From: Taibaiella sp.
GTDB lineage: Bacteria; Bacteroidota; Bacteroidia; Chitinophagales; Chitinophagaceae
NCBI GenBank assembly: GCA_019638495.1
Contig: JAHBTQ010000006.1
Span: 62,001 to 126,000 of the forward strand
DNA: 64,000 bases
Reading direction: 5' to 3'
The position numbers were made by a program, and so were the translations under genes. Below, one piece after another: positions 34,450 through 43,055 of the stretch. The notes under the pieces are model-generated. The model worked only from the letters and a program-made list of their open reading frames with translations. It made no database searches and had not been told where the DNA came from. How positions within the stretch are numbered: the first letter of the stretch is position 1; each line of letters opens with the position of its first letter.

Positions 34450-35931
34450 ATGGGTTTACTTACTAAGAAGCCGATCAGTCAGCTGATTATAGATTCGTCT
34501 GACGGCGAGAAAGGCCTGAAGCGGACATTGGGCGCGGGCAACCTCGTGGCGCTGGGAATAGGCGCCATCATCGGCGCCGGTCTCTTTGTGCGCACGGCTG
34601 CTGCTGCTGCAAACAATGCCGGGCCATCTGTTACTATTGGGTTCATAGTGGCTGCCATAGGCTGTGCTTTTGCCGGTCTCTGTTATGCCGAGTTTGCGTC
34701 CATGATACCCATAGCCGGCAGCGCCTATACTTATTCTTATGCCACTATGGGCGAGCTTGTCGCCTGGATCATAGGCTGGGACCTGGTGCTGGAATATGCC
34801 GTAGGAGCCGCCACAGTGGGCATAGCCTGGAGCGAATACCTGAATAAACTATTAGAGATATTCGGCATGCACGTGCCCTACCGATGGTCGCACTCACCCT
34901 TTGAGGTATGCGACGGCAGCGGCGCCTTTGCAGGCGAGGCAGGGGTGCACGGGCTTATGAATGTGCCTGCACTGTTCATTATACTTATGCTCACTATGCT
35001 ACTCATACGTGGCACTAAAGAGTCGGCATTTGTAAATGGTATTATCGTAATATCAAAAGTTACGATCGTTATTCTATTTATCGTTCTCGGCTGGAGCTAT
35101 ATGAACCCTGTAAACCATGCCAACTATATCCCGGCCGCGTCTACTTACACAGACACTCAAGGCGTAAGTCACAACTTCGGTGGCATATGGGGCATATTAG
35201 GTGCAGCAGGCGTAGTGTTCTTTGCCTTTATTGGGTTTGATGCGGTGTCCACAGCCGCCCAGGAAGCCAAGAATCCAAAGAAAGATATGCCAATCGGCAT
35301 ACTGGGGTCGCTTGTAGTATGTACCATACTTTACATCCTGTTCGCACATGTACTCACAGGTGTAGCTACCGTAGAGGATTTCCGCACACAGGGCAAGGAA
35401 GCCTCAGTAGCATTTGCTATCAAGCAATATATGGCCGGCTATGGCTGGCTTGCTAACCTGGTAACGGTCGCCATCCTGTTCGGTTTCTCTTCTGTAATAC
35501 TTGTAATGCTTATGGGTCAGTCTCGCGTATTTTATTCTATGAGCCGCGATGGCCTGGTGCCCAAGGTATTCTCAGACCTTCATCCTAAATACCACACACC
35601 ATTTAAGTCGAACTGGATATTCTTTGTGCTGGTAGGTGCATTTGCAGCTTTCGTGCCCGGCGATATTGTTGGTGATATGACAAGTATCGGCACGCTTTTC
35701 GCGTTCATATTAGTTTGTGCTGGTGTATGGATATTGCGCCGCACCGATCCGGATCTGCCAAGGCAATTCAAAGTGCCGGCAGTACCCGTCGTATCTACAT
35801 TGGGCATTATAGTATGTGGCGCCATGATCGCGGGCCTTGGCTGGACCAACTGGGCACGCCTGGGTGGATGGCTGGTAATAGGGCTCGTTATTTATTTTAG
35901 CTACAGCAAAAAGAACAGTAAACTAAAGTAA
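34450..35931 (+). CDS. APC-family amino acid permease (cationic amino acid transporter type)
   Basis: A 493-residue inner-membrane transporter with 12-13 hydrophobic spans. The first span carries GAGNLVALGIGAIIGAGLFV, the conserved substrate-binding Gly-rich stretch of the APC superfamily. Other family landmarks are AGLCYAEFASMIPIAGSAYTYSY, WIIGWDLVLEYAVGAATV, FFAFIGFDAVSTAAQEAKNP and MSRDGLVPKVFSDLHPKYHTP. These match the CAT / YfnA-like branch, which imports cationic or broad-range amino acids by proton symport or exchange. The precise substrate is not readable. It is followed by an orphan response regulator 69 nt downstream, possibly by chance. Confidence 0.93.
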   Translation: MGLLTKKPISQLIIDSSDGEKGLKRTLGAGNLVALGIGAIIGAGLFVRTAAAAANNAGPSVTIGFIVAAIGCAFAGLCYAEFASMIPIAGSAYTYSYATMGELVAWIIGWDLVLEYAVGAATVGIAWSEYLNKLLEIFGMHVPYRWSHSPFEVCDGSGAFAGEAGVHGLMNVPALFIILMLTMLLIRGTKESAFVNGIIVISKVTIVILFIVLGWSYMNPVNHANYIPAASTYTDTQGVSHNFGGIWGILGAAGVVFFAFIGFDAVSTAAQEAKNPKKDMPIGILGSLVVCTILYILFAHVLTGVATVEDFRTQGKEASVAFAIKQYMAGYGWLANLVTVAILFGFSSVILVMLMGQSRVFYSMSRDGLVPKVFSDLHPKYHTPFKSNWIFFVLVGAFAAFVPGDIVGDMTSIGTLFAFILVCAGVWILRRTDPDLPRQFKVPAVPVVSTLGIIVCGAMIAGLGWTNWARLGGWLVIGLVIYFSYSKKNSKLK

Positions 35932-36000
35932 ACCATTCCTATCTTTACACCGCTAATACGTTTATGATATGTTAGCAAACCGAACCTTAAGTCGATTACC

Positions 36001-36402
36001 GTGCTGAGCGGATACAAAATATTAGTAGCAGAGGACAACTCGCTGAACCAGAAGATAGTAACATACCTACTATCGAAAAGCGGGGCGGAAGTTGTGCTTG
36101 TACCAGATGGCGAAGAAGCCATAAAGGAGATACAAGCCAACACTTTCGACCTGGTGTTGATGGACATTCAGATGCCCGGGATCGATGGCATACAAACTAC
36201 CCGTTATATACGGAAAGAACTGAAAAACGACACGCCTATTATCGCACTTTCTGCCAGCAGCTATGAAGATGAATATAAAGCCTGTATGGAAGCCGGGATG
36301 AATGGCTGCATACTGAAACCGATAGACGTAGAAAAGCTGTCAATGATGATTGCGAATCTCAACGAAGAAGAAAAGACCAAATCCGGAAAAGCGTACACAT
36401 GA
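36001..36402 (+). CDS. Single-domain response regulator (receiver)
   Basis: A 133-residue CheY-like receiver without output domain. The acidic pair is in ILVAEDNSLNQKI, the phosphorylated Asp in DLVLMDIQMPGIDGIQ, the Thr/Ser in IIALSASSYEDE, and the Lys in GCILKPIDVEKL. The EDNSLNQKI and MPxMDGxE-like phrasing is typical of receivers split from hybrid histidine kinases. The start is GTG at 36001, as no ATG is available after the upstream in-frame stop. Its last codons overlap the Hpt gene (ATGA), so the two proteins are translationally coupled, forming a phosphorelay pair that lacks a local kinase. Confidence 0.9.
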   Translation: MLSGYKILVAEDNSLNQKIVTYLLSKSGAEVVLVPDGEEAIKEIQANTFDLVLMDIQMPGIDGIQTTRYIRKELKNDTPIIALSASSYEDEYKACMEAGMNGCILKPIDVEKLSMMIANLNEEEKTKSGKAYT

Positions 36403-36776
36403 ATGCCCCGCTCTTAGACCTAAGCTATCTTTTTGAAATCTCCTATGGTGACCCACAGTACGTTTTTGATGTACTCTCGCTTTTCATAGAAACATTCCCA
36501 CCCGGTCTCGCAAACCTTGAACGCCTGGTGCGCGAGACAGACGACTTTGACGCAATACACAAGCAGGCCCATACGCTGAAGTCAAGTGCAAGTATCATCC
36601 GTATAAGGGAGGTATATGACGACATTACACGTATAGACATGCTGGCGCGTGGTGCTACGGGCAAGGCAGAGATCATTTCCAGGCTAGACAATGTATTGTT
36701 TAACTTTCGCAAGGCGCTGCCGCTGATACAAGCAGAACGCGGGCGTAATCAACCACCAACACAAGGTGGCGCTTAA
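36399..36776 (+). CDS. Hpt-domain phosphotransfer protein
   Basis: A 125-residue helical protein. IHKQAHTLKSSASII (about residues 53-67) carries the phospho-accepting His and the following Lys/Ser pattern of Hpt domains. YVFDVLSLFIETFPPGLANLERLV gives the preceding helices. It would shuttle phosphate between receivers, most likely including the coupled receiver encoded upstream with a 4-nt overlap. No kinase is encoded here. Its stop lies 2 nt from the convergent polyprenyl synthase gene. Confidence 0.88.
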   Translation: MNAPLLDLSYLFEISYGDPQYVFDVLSLFIETFPPGLANLERLVRETDDFDAIHKQAHTLKSSASIIRIREVYDDITRIDMLARGATGKAEIISRLDNVLFNFRKALPLIQAERGRNQPPTQGGA

Positions 36777-36778
36777 CA

Positions 36779-37744
36779 TTATTTGTCGCGTACCAGCAAA
36801 TATGAAGCCAGCACGTGTAGCGGCCCTTTCCTCGATGACGGTATGGCTACTTCTTCAAGGCAGTTAAATGCCTTATCCGAATATTGCTGAACGGCAGCAC
36901 GGCAGGCCTCATCAGCACCTGTTGCAGAAAACAAGGCAAGGGTGCGAGACACTTTTTCTGCTCCGGATTCAGTCGTCAGCCTGTCTAGTTCCGCTCTTTT
37001 GGTTACATCGGCAGCTTCGTACGCCTTTAAAAGCAGATAGGTCTTTTTGTTTGCAAGTATATCGCCGCCATTCTGTTTGCCAAGTTTTGCCGGGTCCCCA
37101 AAAGCATCGAGATAGTCATCCTGTAATTGGAAAGCGATACCCAGGTTCTTCCCGAATTCATAGAGTTTATTAGCATTATCGCCGAGGGCGCCACCTGTAA
37201 TGGCTCCCATTTTCAGGCTACAGCCCAGCAATACAGAGGTCTTCAGCGTTATCATATGGATATACTCCTCAATCGTCACATCGGTGCGGGTCTCAAAGTC
37301 CATGTCCAGTTGCTGGCCCTCGCACACCTCTATGGCAGTTGTATTAAATACCTCCAACAGTTGCTTTAGCGACTTTCCGGCCGATGCCAGTTCCCGGTAT
37401 GCATAAATGCACATCACGTCCCCGGACAAAATACCTGCGGTGAGACCATAACGCTCGTGCACAGTAGCCTGGCCGCGGCGTAGGGGTGCCTTGTCCATAA
37501 TGTCGTCATGTATCAGGGTAAAGTTGTGAAACAGCTCCACAGCGGCAGCAGCGTGCCACGCATCGTCGGTGATATCACCAAACAGCTCTGCTGCCATCAG
37601 GCACACTACCGGTCGCACGCGCTTGCCACCTATGCCCAGGAGGTAGCGGCAGGGGTCATAAAGGTTTGTGGGCATTTGAGGGAACGGAAGTTGAGAACCG
37701 AAACGTTGCTCGAACTGAGCTACAAGACTTGTAAAGGACTGCAT
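36779..37744 (-). CDS. Trans-isoprenyl diphosphate synthase (polyprenyl synthetase)
   Basis: A 321-residue all-helical enzyme that extends allylic diphosphates with isopentenyl diphosphate. The first aspartate-rich motif is LIHDDIMDKAPLRRG and the second is LQDDYLDAFGDPAKLGKQ, both intact. GGKRVRPVVCL is the substrate-binding Lys/Arg region. Chain length (geranylgeranyl or longer) depends on residues before the first motif, and I do not assign it. The gene begins immediately after the stop of rnr (TAA directly followed by ATG), so the two form one transcript. Confidence 0.93.
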   Translation of the reverse strand: MQSFTSLVAQFEQRFGSQLPFPQMPTNLYDPCRYLLGIGGKRVRPVVCLMAAELFGDITDDAWHAAAAVELFHNFTLIHDDIMDKAPLRRGQATVHERYGLTAGILSGDVMCIYAYRELASAGKSLKQLLEVFNTTAIEVCEGQQLDMDFETRTDVTIEEYIHMITLKTSVLLGCSLKMGAITGGALGDNANKLYEFGKNLGIAFQLQDDYLDAFGDPAKLGKQNGGDILANKKTYLLLKAYEAADVTKRAELDRLTTESGAEKVSRTLALFSATGADEACRAAVQQYSDKAFNCLEEVAIPSSRKGPLHVLASYLLVRDK

Positions 37745-39799
37745 TTATCTCTTCTTTCTTTTTGCCTGGTTGTTATTCTTTGTTTTACCCTTTGCTTTCG
37801 CGTTCTTCTCCGCGCGTCCGGGTTGCACATGTCGCTTTTTGCCTTTTACAACCGGCATTTCCGCGAGTGTATAGTCTATCTGGCGTTTCAGCAGGTTTGC
37901 AGACACTACGCGTACCCGCACCTTGTCGCCCATCGCAAACCGAACGCCGGTGCTGCGACCCACCAGTGCATACTCCTGCTCCCGAAACTCAAAATAATCA
38001 ATGTCGTTAAGGTCGTGAACGGAAACCATGCCCTCACACTTGTGCTCCACAGTCTCAGCCCAGAATCCGAAGGCAGCGACGCCGCTTATGACCGCGTCAA
38101 ACTCATCGCCCACGTATTCCTGCATAAACTCCACCTGCTTGTATTTGTTAGCAGCACGCTCCGTCTCCATCGCGCGCCGCTCCTGGTCTGAGCAGTGACG
38201 GCATTGTGCTTCCAGTTGCTTGATCGGATGTATATCGTTGTCCAGGCATTCCTGCAATATTCTGTGCACCAGCACATCAGGATAACGGCGAATGGGAGAA
38301 GTGAAGTGGCAATAATGCTCAAATCCGAGACCATAGTGGCCTATATTCTCCGTACTGTACACAGCCTTTGCCATGGTGCGGATACCCAGTTGCTCCAGCA
38401 CGTGCTGCTCGGGCTTGCCCTGAACGCTGGCCAGCATTTTGTTGAATGACCGTGCTATGCTATCCGCAGACGAAAGGTCGAAACGAACGCCATAGTTACT
38501 GGCAAATGATGTGAACAGTCTTAGTTTGTCTTCATCCGGCACATCATGCACGCGATACGGGAAAGGCACCGGCTTATCTTTAAAGCGGATACCACCTACA
38601 TATTCGGCAATAGTCCGGTTTGCCAGCAGCATAAACTCCTCAATGAGCTGGTGCGCCTCCTTGCTCTCTTTTACCACTATTCCTATCGGCCTGGCATTCT
38701 CATCCAATTTAAAGCGTACTTCCTGCGAAGAAAAATTGATAGCGCCCTTCTTGAATCGTTCTGCCCTGATGGACTGAGCCATCCCGTTTAGCAGGTGGAT
38801 CTCTTTTGCATAGTCACCATCAGCCCCTTCAATGATCTCCTGCACATCCTCGTAGGCAAACCGCCTGTCTGAGTGTATCACAGTTCTCCCTATCCAATGT
38901 TCCTTTACCTTGCCCTGTTTATTAACCACAAACACTGCTGAAAATGTGTATTTATCCTCTTTGGGTCGCAGCGAGCATAATTCATTCGAGAGTCTTTCAG
39001 GTAGCATGGGCAGCACCCTGTCGGGCAGGTAAACGCTTGTAGCGCGCTTGTAAGCCTCTTTGTCCAGGGCGTCGCCCGGCTGCATGTAGTAGCTCACATC
39101 GGCTATGTGAACGCCAACTTCGTAGTAACCTCCTTTCAATGCCTTAAAAGAAATGGCATCGTCAAAGTCTTTAGCATCAACCGGATCTATGGTCACTGTG
39201 AGCGTGCCCCGCATATCCTTACGCTTTTTCACTTCGTCCTTAGCCACACCCTCAGGGAAACGGGCGGCCTCCTCAAGCACATCATCCGGAAAATGAAGCG
39301 GAAATCCATTTTCAATGAGCATACTCTGCATGGCCTGCTCATTCACTGATTCATTTGTAAGCACGGTAACGATCTCACCCACCGGGTTCTTGGTCTTGCC
39401 GGTCCACTCCACCACCCTGGCTACCGCACTGTCTCCGTCGCGCGCACCAGCCAGCAAGTGCAGAGGTATATATATATCAACCGACATCTTTTCTGAGTCG
39501 GGCACCAGGAATGCAAAATGGGGGTGGACTTCTACCCTGCCCGTGAACTCAGACTGCTTACGCCGCACCACTTCTATGATCTCTCCTTCGGGCCGGCGGC
39601 CGGCAGACGAGGTACTCACTTCTACTTTTACTTCATCGCCGTCTAGTGCAGTGTGTATACGGTCACGCTTCACGAGGATGTCTCTATCATAACCCTCTAC
39701 CATTACAAATCCCATTCCGCTACGGGTCACTTCGAGACGGCCGGTAAGTATTGTGGCTTTGCCTCCGGTCTTCGCACCTTTCTTTATCTTCTTAGGCAT
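37745..39799 (-). CDS. rnr: Ribonuclease R
   Basis: A 684-residue processive 3'-5' exoribonuclease that degrades structured RNA. The N-terminal cold-shock-like OB domains cover about residues 15-190. The RNB catalytic domain follows, with its metal-binding Asp residues in TIDPVDAKDFDDAISF. The S1 domain is near 590-650 (FDAVISGVAAFGFWAE ... VSVHDLNDIDYF). The C-terminus is Lys/Arg-rich (GKTKNNNQAKRKKR), which in RNase R aids RNA binding. It is shorter than the E. coli enzyme (813 residues) because the N-terminal helix-turn-helix is missing, as is usual in Bacteroidota. A near-match promoter core TACCTTTA precedes it. It is directly followed by the polyprenyl synthase. Confidence 0.95.
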   Translation of the reverse strand: MPKKIKKGAKTGGKATILTGRLEVTRSGMGFVMVEGYDRDILVKRDRIHTALDGDEVKVEVSTSSAGRRPEGEIIEVVRRKQSEFTGRVEVHPHFAFLVPDSEKMSVDIYIPLHLLAGARDGDSAVARVVEWTGKTKNPVGEIVTVLTNESVNEQAMQSMLIENGFPLHFPDDVLEEAARFPEGVAKDEVKKRKDMRGTLTVTIDPVDAKDFDDAISFKALKGGYYEVGVHIADVSYYMQPGDALDKEAYKRATSVYLPDRVLPMLPERLSNELCSLRPKEDKYTFSAVFVVNKQGKVKEHWIGRTVIHSDRRFAYEDVQEIIEGADGDYAKEIHLLNGMAQSIRAERFKKGAINFSSQEVRFKLDENARPIGIVVKESKEAHQLIEEFMLLANRTIAEYVGGIRFKDKPVPFPYRVHDVPDEDKLRLFTSFASNYGVRFDLSSADSIARSFNKMLASVQGKPEQHVLEQLGIRTMAKAVYSTENIGHYGLGFEHYCHFTSPIRRYPDVLVHRILQECLDNDIHPIKQLEAQCRHCSDQERRAMETERAANKYKQVEFMQEYVGDEFDAVISGVAAFGFWAETVEHKCEGMVSVHDLNDIDYFEFREQEYALVGRSTGVRFAMGDKVRVRVVSANLLKRQIDYTLAEMPVVKGKKRHVQPGRAEKNAKAKGKTKNNNQAKRKKR

Positions 39800-39887
39800 A
39801 TGTGTATTCTTTACTTTTCATAAAGGTAAGCGTTAGCGCTCATTCGGGATTTTAAAGTATTATGAGCAGATTTCAGGAAGGCGCAGA

Positions 39888-40814
39888 TCACCACTTCTTT
39901 TCAATGCTCTCCAATATCGAGACATAATTTACATAACGATCCTCCGTTATTGTTCCCTCTGCCACAGCCTGCTTCACTGCGCAGCCGGGCTCATTTATAT
40001 GTTGGCAATTATTGAACTTACAATCATTGAGTACTTTCCTCATCTCCGGAAAGTAATGCGAGAGGGTTTCACGATCCATGTCTATCAGTCCAAACTCCTT
40101 TACTCCCGGGGTGTCTATAATCGCTCCACCTCCAAGAAGATCATACATCTCTGCAAAGGTTGTGGTATGCTGCCCCTTTCCGCTCCAACCTGATATGACA
40201 TTCGTCTTTACTCCTAACCCAGGTATAAGCTGATTGATAAGGGTACTCTTACCCACGCCCGAATGACCGCTGAATAATGTGATCTTTCCGGCAAGCCTCT
40301 CCTCCAGTGACGAAAGCGTAGTCTTATCAGTAGCCACCACGGGATAGAGCTCATAACCGGCGCTATCATATATATCCTTCCATTGTTCCAGTATCACCTG
40401 GTGCTTCGGCTTTAGCGCGTCAATCTTATTTACTACAACAATGGCAGGAATGTGATAAGCTTCTGCTGTAACAAGGAACCTATCCACAAATCCGGTGGCA
40501 GTGCGGGGTTCTGCAATGGACGCGACCAGAAGAGCCAAATCAATATTGGCAGCGATAATGTGTTTTTGCGTTGGGTTGTGTGGCGATACCCTTACCATAT
40601 AATTATTCCGTGACGCCACACCACTTATTATCCCATTTTTCAATGCCTCATCCTCAACATCAAAATAGACAGTGTCGCCCACGGCAACCGGGTTGGTAGA
40701 GGAGATTTCCTCATCTATCTTCAACTTTCCCTTGATGCGGGCGTTCCACGTCACCCCATCGGCCGTGCGCACCACGTACCAGCTACCGGTTGACTTATAA
40801 ATGACTCCTTCCAT
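39888..40814 (-). CDS. rsgA: Ribosome small subunit GTPase RsgA
   Basis: A 308-residue circularly permuted GTPase that promotes late 30S subunit maturation. After an N-terminal OB fold, the G4 motif VVNKIDALK precedes the P-loop GHSGVGKSTLIN and the switch/G3 motif IIDTPGVKEFG, the order unique to this family. The C-terminal zinc-binding module has Cys and His ligands in CKFNNCQHINEPGCAV. The ATG at 40814 is chosen since a perfect promoter core (TACATTTG) ends 9 nt before it; the longer ORF from TTG 40826 would begin within the box. Upstream lies the terminator of the orphan receiver gene. Confidence 0.95.
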   Translation of the reverse strand: MEGVIYKSTGSWYVVRTADGVTWNARIKGKLKIDEEISSTNPVAVGDTVYFDVEDEALKNGIISGVASRNNYMVRVSPHNPTQKHIIAANIDLALLVASIAEPRTATGFVDRFLVTAEAYHIPAIVVVNKIDALKPKHQVILEQWKDIYDSAGYELYPVVATDKTTLSSLEERLAGKITLFSGHSGVGKSTLINQLIPGLGVKTNVISGWSGKGQHTTTFAEMYDLLGGGAIIDTPGVKEFGLIDMDRETLSHYFPEMRKVLNDCKFNNCQHINEPGCAVKQAVAEGTITEDRYVNYVSILESIEKKW

Positions 40815-40823
40815 TGAGCAACG

Positions 40824-40831
40824 CAAATGTA
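40824..40831 (-). promoter_or_regulatory. Promoter core TACATTTG for rsgA
   Basis: Perfect TAnnTTTG, 9 nt before the ATG at 40814. Confidence 0.6.
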
Positions 40832-40839
40832 AAGCAAAA

Positions 40840-40857
40840 GGAGGCCTTACAGCCTCC
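40840..40857 (-). terminator. Hairpin terminator upstream of rsgA
   Basis: GGAGGC-TGTAAG-GCCTCC followed on the minus strand by TTTTG. It would end transcripts from the receiver gene and the small ORF just before the rsgA promoter. Confidence 0.55.
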
Positions 40858-40885
40858 CAATACTATCCACTCACAAAACTAAAAA

Positions 40886-40987
40886 CTATTTCCGGGCTCT
40901 CGCAGGAGCCAAAACGGGCGAAAAGCCCGGCCTCGTACCACGGCTTGTCCACATCTTCCACATCAACACAATCACTCCGATCACCAT
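40886..40987 (-). CDS. Candidate 33-residue small protein
   Basis: A short frame with an ATG at 40987 that begins 11 nt past the stop of the receiver gene. It encodes a hydrophobic start (MVIGVIVLMWKMW) and a basic tail (SRGTRPGFSPVLAPARARK), which could be a single membrane-associated helix with a positively charged end. The DNA of its second half folds into two hairpins (GGCTC-TCGCAG-GAGCC and CGGGC-GAAAA-GCCCG), so the conservation signal may belong to RNA structure instead. I do not recognise it; expression is unproven. Confidence 0.3.
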   Translation of the reverse strand: MVIGVIVLMWKMWTSRGTRPGFSPVLAPARARK

Positions 40988-40998
40988 AGCATAAATTT

Positions 40999-41373
40999 TT
41001 ATAAACCTTTTTGAGAAATCAATTTTTCTACGCGGGAAACAAGCTCTACCGCCCGGAACGGTACTCTGACATAGTCATCTGCCCCATGCCGAAACAATTC
41101 TGTTACTGTAGCTTCATCGCCCAGCGACGACAGCACCAGGATACCTGTTGATCTGCCCCCGTCCTTCGCCCGAACGGTATCTATCACATTCAATCCATTG
41201 GCGTAGGGCATTTGCAAATCTGTGATAACGATATCTGGTGAATTTGTACTTAGGTGCTCTATTGCGGCCTTACCGTTGCTGGCGGCGTGTACCATGTATC
41301 CGGCTTTAGAGAGAACCGTATTCACGGTTGCCAGCATGGTCTCATTATCATCTACAATAAGTATTTTTTGCAT
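40999..41373 (-). CDS. Orphan single-domain response regulator
   Basis: A 124-residue receiver. The start is the ATG at 41373 (MQKILIVDDNETML), since the longer frame uses TTG and adds ten residues unlike the family. The phospho-Asp is in DIVITDLQMPYANGLN, the Thr/Ser in ILVLSSLGDEAT, and YVRVPFRAVELVSRVE shows that the conserved Lys before Pro (K-P in most receivers) is replaced by Val. Loss of this Lys often weakens phosphorylation-dependent switching, so this may be an atypical receiver. No kinase or DNA-binding partner is adjacent. Confidence 0.88.
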   Translation of the reverse strand: MQKILIVDDNETMLATVNTVLSKAGYMVHAASNGKAAIEHLSTNSPDIVITDLQMPYANGLNVIDTVRAKDGGRSTGILVLSSLGDEATVTELFRHGADDYVRVPFRAVELVSRVEKLISQKGL

Positions 41374-41802
41374 ATCAACAGCCTTTTGCAGCTGCGAATA
41401 CAAAGGTGTAATCCGGAAAGAGCGTGTTCAAAATTGCTGGGACGAAACCTCATTTTCTTGTCGTATTAAAATGTACAAGACTATCCCTAGTTGCAGCCAA
41501 CAGGCTAGCAAGGCTATTTATCTGGCCCGAATTCAGCGATACTAGGTCTCTCCCGGATAACGCCATAATGATCAATAAATAATAACATAATATAATTGTT
41601 AATCAATCATTTACTAACCTCACCTAATTTATTAAATCAATAAAATGGGAGTTAATGAATGCGGTACAGCAGCTACCTTCAGATTCCCACCTATTTATTA
41701 TAATCAAAATAACAAGTAGTGATATTGAAGTCAAAATAGTAACTTTAAGTAATATTCGGCAGCGTCGAATAACAGCAGTCTTCAATCAAAATATCACCAA
41801 CT
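41374..41802. other. Intergenic region, no gene found
   Basis: A 429-nt AT-rich stretch between divergent genes. Only short shadows of open frame occur. A near-match promoter core TAACTTTA at 41740-41747 lies 55 nt before the T9SS gene. I see no hairpin terminator or RNA gene. Confidence 0.55.
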
Positions 41803-43008
41803 ATGAAAAAATTCACACACTTGCTGATCGCACTTATAACAATCTCTGTTCCCGCATTGGCACAGCCAAAACTCTACCTGAACCTTAACTCACATAACGA
41901 AATGGTGGGTGAAAACTATGACACCGATTCCACTCTCTTCGTGACATCTACCGGCTTTGTCCACGATATTGCCCAGCTGGTAGTGCTAAAAAACGCCAAG
42001 TGGAATTTCCAGACAAACTCAAAATACGTGCTTGCCGCTCTGAAATATCAGCATGCAGATACAAGCCATTCGGACATTCTGGAGTGGATGAACAGCACCG
42101 GACACATCTGCATAGATCCAAGATACAAAACCCAACTACCTTTCTATACCTACAACATTGCTGACGTTGTACACCTTCTGGACTCAGCAGGTGTACCCGA
42201 TAGCAAAACTGTAGGCGGCTTCATTTACTACCCCTATACATCAGCAGATTGGGCAATTTATACCTCACCGGTAATTGGCACGCACTACGGCAACTCGTGG
42301 CAGGCAGAGATACTTTGGGGAGCAGGCAGCACGCCACCGCACAGCCATGATGCACACAACTTCGGCATATGGAAGCCCACTGGCGCCACGGACTCAGTGG
42401 CATTCTTTAGCCACTCGGCTTCCGGGGACCTTTGGGTAGAAGGCAATGGATGCTCCGCGGTGCTTACTGACACCACCGACCCTATAGCTGTTTTTAATGT
42501 TGTTAAGGAAGCTGCGAATAACATAGCATCAGGTGCCTGGCCGGGAGACAAATTCTACTGCATGTCGATGATGATAAATCAACGCGACTTCTCAAGTTCT
42601 TTTGTAAATAAGGTATCACAACTAATTGATTCTGTGAATACACTGGTATCAGAAAATAAAGTAGTGTGGGCTAGCATACAGGAAAAAATGGACACGTTTC
42701 AAACCTGGAGTACCGCCACAATGAATGCATATAGTCAATGGAGCTGCGAATCGCCTACACTAGGTATCCCAGCTTTCCGGGTGAAGAATTCGACTGTTTA
42801 CCCCAACCCATTTTCGACCGAGCTGAAGATCTCTGCAGAAAAGGGAAGCTACTACCGAATTTCACAGATCGATGGACGCGTTGTCTCATCGGGCTATGGC
42901 GACGAAAACACGGAAATTGATACACGCCTACTGTCACCCGGCACTTACATACTTTCAATAACAAACGAATTCAGACGAGAAAAGATAATCGTAAATAAAA
43001 TCGATTAA
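41803..43008 (+). CDS. Secreted protein with a T9SS sorting domain, unknown function
   Basis: A 401-residue protein with a signal peptide (MKKFTHLLIALITISVPALAQ). The mature N-terminus KLYLNLNSHNEMVGENYD and the blocks HSDILEWMNSTGHICIDPRYK and GAGSTPPHSHDAHNFGIWKP run through a domain of about 290 residues that I cannot assign with confidence. The sequence NSHNE followed by later His/Asp-rich segments is suggestive of a metal site, possibly a glycoside or polysaccharide-processing fold; this is speculation. The C-terminus (STVYPNPFSTELKIS ... PGTYILSITNEFRREKIIV) is a Por/T9SS sorting domain. It converges with the SnoaL-VOC gene 45 nt away. Confidence 0.85.
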   Translation: MKKFTHLLIALITISVPALAQPKLYLNLNSHNEMVGENYDTDSTLFVTSTGFVHDIAQLVVLKNAKWNFQTNSKYVLAALKYQHADTSHSDILEWMNSTGHICIDPRYKTQLPFYTYNIADVVHLLDSAGVPDSKTVGGFIYYPYTSADWAIYTSPVIGTHYGNSWQAEILWGAGSTPPHSHDAHNFGIWKPTGATDSVAFFSHSASGDLWVEGNGCSAVLTDTTDPIAVFNVVKEAANNIASGAWPGDKFYCMSMMINQRDFSSSFVNKVSQLIDSVNTLVSENKVVWASIQEKMDTFQTWSTATMNAYSQWSCESPTLGIPAFRVKNSTVYPNPFSTELKISAEKGSYYRISQIDGRVVSSGYGDENTEIDTRLLSPGTYILSITNEFRREKIIVNKID

Positions 43009-43037
43009 AGCTTGAACTAATTCATATAAAACATTGC

Positions 43038-43055
43038 AAATCAATTATTTGATTT
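43038..43055. terminator. Weak hairpin between convergent genes
   Basis: AAATCAA-TTAT-TTGATTT, an AT-only stem of 7 bp reaching the stop codon of the minus-strand gene. It could serve both directions but is weak. Confidence 0.3.
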
